From Rubrobacteraceae bacterium (GTDB lineage: Bacteria; Actinomycetota; Rubrobacteria; Rubrobacterales; Rubrobacteraceae): 48,924 bases of DNA. The translations under genes were made by a program, and so were the position numbers. The stretch is from assembly GCA_023511405.1 (NCBI GenBank), contig JAIMBO010000009.1, positions 1 through 48,924 of the forward strand, given 5' to 3'. The notes below the pieces were generated by a model. It had not been told where the DNA came from, searched no databases, and worked only from the letters and a program-made list of their open reading frames with translations. Every line of letters begins with the position of its first letter. Within the stretch, counting starts at the first letter, position 1. Positions 48,233 through 48,924 of this stretch are shown here, piece by piece.

Positions 48233-48924
48233 ATGCAGAAGACGCAGTGGAAGGTGCGCAACCTCATCGGGGGGGAGTGGCAGAAGAGGGAAGACCTGCC
48301 GACAGAGCCCGTCTACGACCCTGCTACGGCAGAGGTCATAGCCCAAACCCCCCTCTCCAAAAAAGAGGATGTGGAAAGAGCAGTAAGGGCGGCGGAGGAG
48401 GCCTTCTCGGGGTGGTCTTCGACCCCGGTGGTCGAGAGGGCACGCATCCTCTTTCGGCTGAAGATGCTCATGGAGGAGAACTTCGATGAGCTCTCCTCCC
48501 TTGTGACCCTGGAGAACGGCAAGGACAAAAAGGATGCCTCAGGGGAGGTCAGGCGTGCGATAGAGGTGGTTGAGTTTGCCTGCGGGATGCCCACCCTCTT
48601 GATGGGTGAGACGGTAAGGGATGTGGCGAGGGGGATAGACAACCTCTCCTTTCGCTACCCTCTGGGGGTGGTGGCGGCGATAACCCCCTTCAACTTTCCG
48701 TGCATGGTGCCGATGTGGACGATACCCATAGCCATAGGGGCGGGCAACACCTACATCCTCAAACCCTCCGAGAGGACGCCTCTGTGCTCGCAGAGGATAG
48801 GGGAGCTGCTCTTTGAGGCGGGGCTTCCAGAAGGGGTTTTCAACATAGTGAACGGGGCCAAAGAGGTGGTTGATGCCATCCTCACCCATCCCGGGATAAA
48901 AGCCATCTCCTTTGTAGGATCTCA
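48233..48924 (+). CDS. Methylmalonate-semialdehyde dehydrogenase-like (MmsA/IolA) aldehyde dehydrogenase, N-terminal part
   Basis: The first 230 codons of an aldehyde dehydrogenase that runs off the right edge. NLIGGEWQ, YDPATAEVIAQTPL, ELSSLVTLENGK and the block AAITPFNFPCMVPMWTIPIA are the classic MmsA features, and ILKPSERTPL is the NAD-binding segment. The family oxidises methylmalonate or malonate semialdehyde to propionyl-CoA or acetyl-CoA. The ATG at 48233 follows AAAAGGAGAG. Codon use differs from the rest of the window, with many codons such as aaa, ttt, gat, gta and aga. The catalytic Cys lies beyond the window. Confidence 0.87.
   Translation, partial: MQKTQWKVRNLIGGEWQKREDLPTEPVYDPATAEVIAQTPLSKKEDVERAVRAAEEAFSGWSSTPVVERARILFRLKMLMEENFDELSSLVTLENGKDKKDASGEVRRAIEVVEFACGMPTLLMGETVRDVARGIDNLSFRYPLGVVAAITPFNFPCMVPMWTIPIAIGAGNTYILKPSERTPLCSQRIGELLFEAGLPEGVFNIVNGAKEVVDAILTHPGIKAISFVGS

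Noticed and set aside
1-48924. tRNA, rRNA, CRISPR, riboswitch or insertion sequence
   Set aside because: No cloverleaf, repeat-spacer pattern, known aptamer motif, transposase gene or long terminal repeat was recognised on reading both strands.

Overview
The window is high-GC DNA with many TTG and GTG starts and tightly overlapping genes. Gene content (UMF1-type permease, ergothioneine genes, cyanide-insensitive-type cytochrome bd, many acyl-CoA and amidohydrolase genes) suggests a deep-branching actinobacterium. My best guess is a Rubrobacter relative, judged from general resemblance only, because no search could be run. I see no rRNA, tRNA, CRISPR array, insertion sequence or phage gene.

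Layout. 1-2.5 kb: end of an MFS permease, nagA and a macrodomain gene. 2.6-12 kb: a minus-strand CoA operon (MaoC hydratase, MmgE/PrpD protein, acyl-CoA dehydrogenase, CaiB CoA-transferase) next to a HutC-type GntR regulator, a secreted nuclease-like lipoprotein, an MFS permease with an SDR, and an asparaginase-family gene. 12.2-20.4 kb: a nine-gene plus-strand operon of C-N hydrolases (NodB-fold protein, small CxxC protein, CobW GTPase, cyclase-family hydrolase, amidase, ureido-amidohydrolase, hydantoinase, isochorismatase-fold hydrolase) ending in msrB and a perfect 16-bp hairpin. 20.5-25.4 kb: a lipoprotein, two-subunit class I fumarase, ATP-dependent PEP carboxykinase, a VOC protein and a second lipoprotein. 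25.5-35 kb: a heterodimeric ABC exporter, a LysR regulator divergent from cydAB, a small membrane protein, an EamA permease and an aldo/keto reductase. 35.3-43.5 kb: a LarA-like protein, then a four-gene cassette (EPSP-synthase-like protein, acyl-CoA ligase, acyl-CoA dehydrogenase, FabL-like reductase) and a DHA2 exporter. 43.5-47.6 kb: egtD, egtC, egtB and a quinone-oxidoreductase-like gene on the minus strand. 47.7-48.9 kb: a phasin-like protein and the start of a methylmalonate-semialdehyde dehydrogenase-like gene.

Two systems stand out. First, the same palindrome (TTGTACGTACAA or close variants, of the TGTA-N2-TACA form reported for HutC regulators) lies between the -35 and -10 elements of three promoters: the CoA operon, the MFS-SDR pair, and the nine-gene hydrolase operon. 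With the GntR gene beside them, this looks like one local regulon for uptake, C-N bond cleavage and CoA-dependent breakdown of an unknown cyclic amide, imide or ureide. Second, the cassette at 36.7-41.6 kb has the gene types of known cyclohexanecarboxyl-CoA pathways that start from shikimate. Its EPSP-synthase homologue keeps the catalytic Asp and Glu but has lost several ligand-binding residues, and its SDR has the Y-x6-K spacing of enoyl reductases.

No gene-free stretch exceeds 300 bases. The longest gaps (8645-8878, 35067-35277, 7629-7789, 36559-36717, 22518-22672) hold promoters or operators where listed; elsewhere I see nothing convincing.
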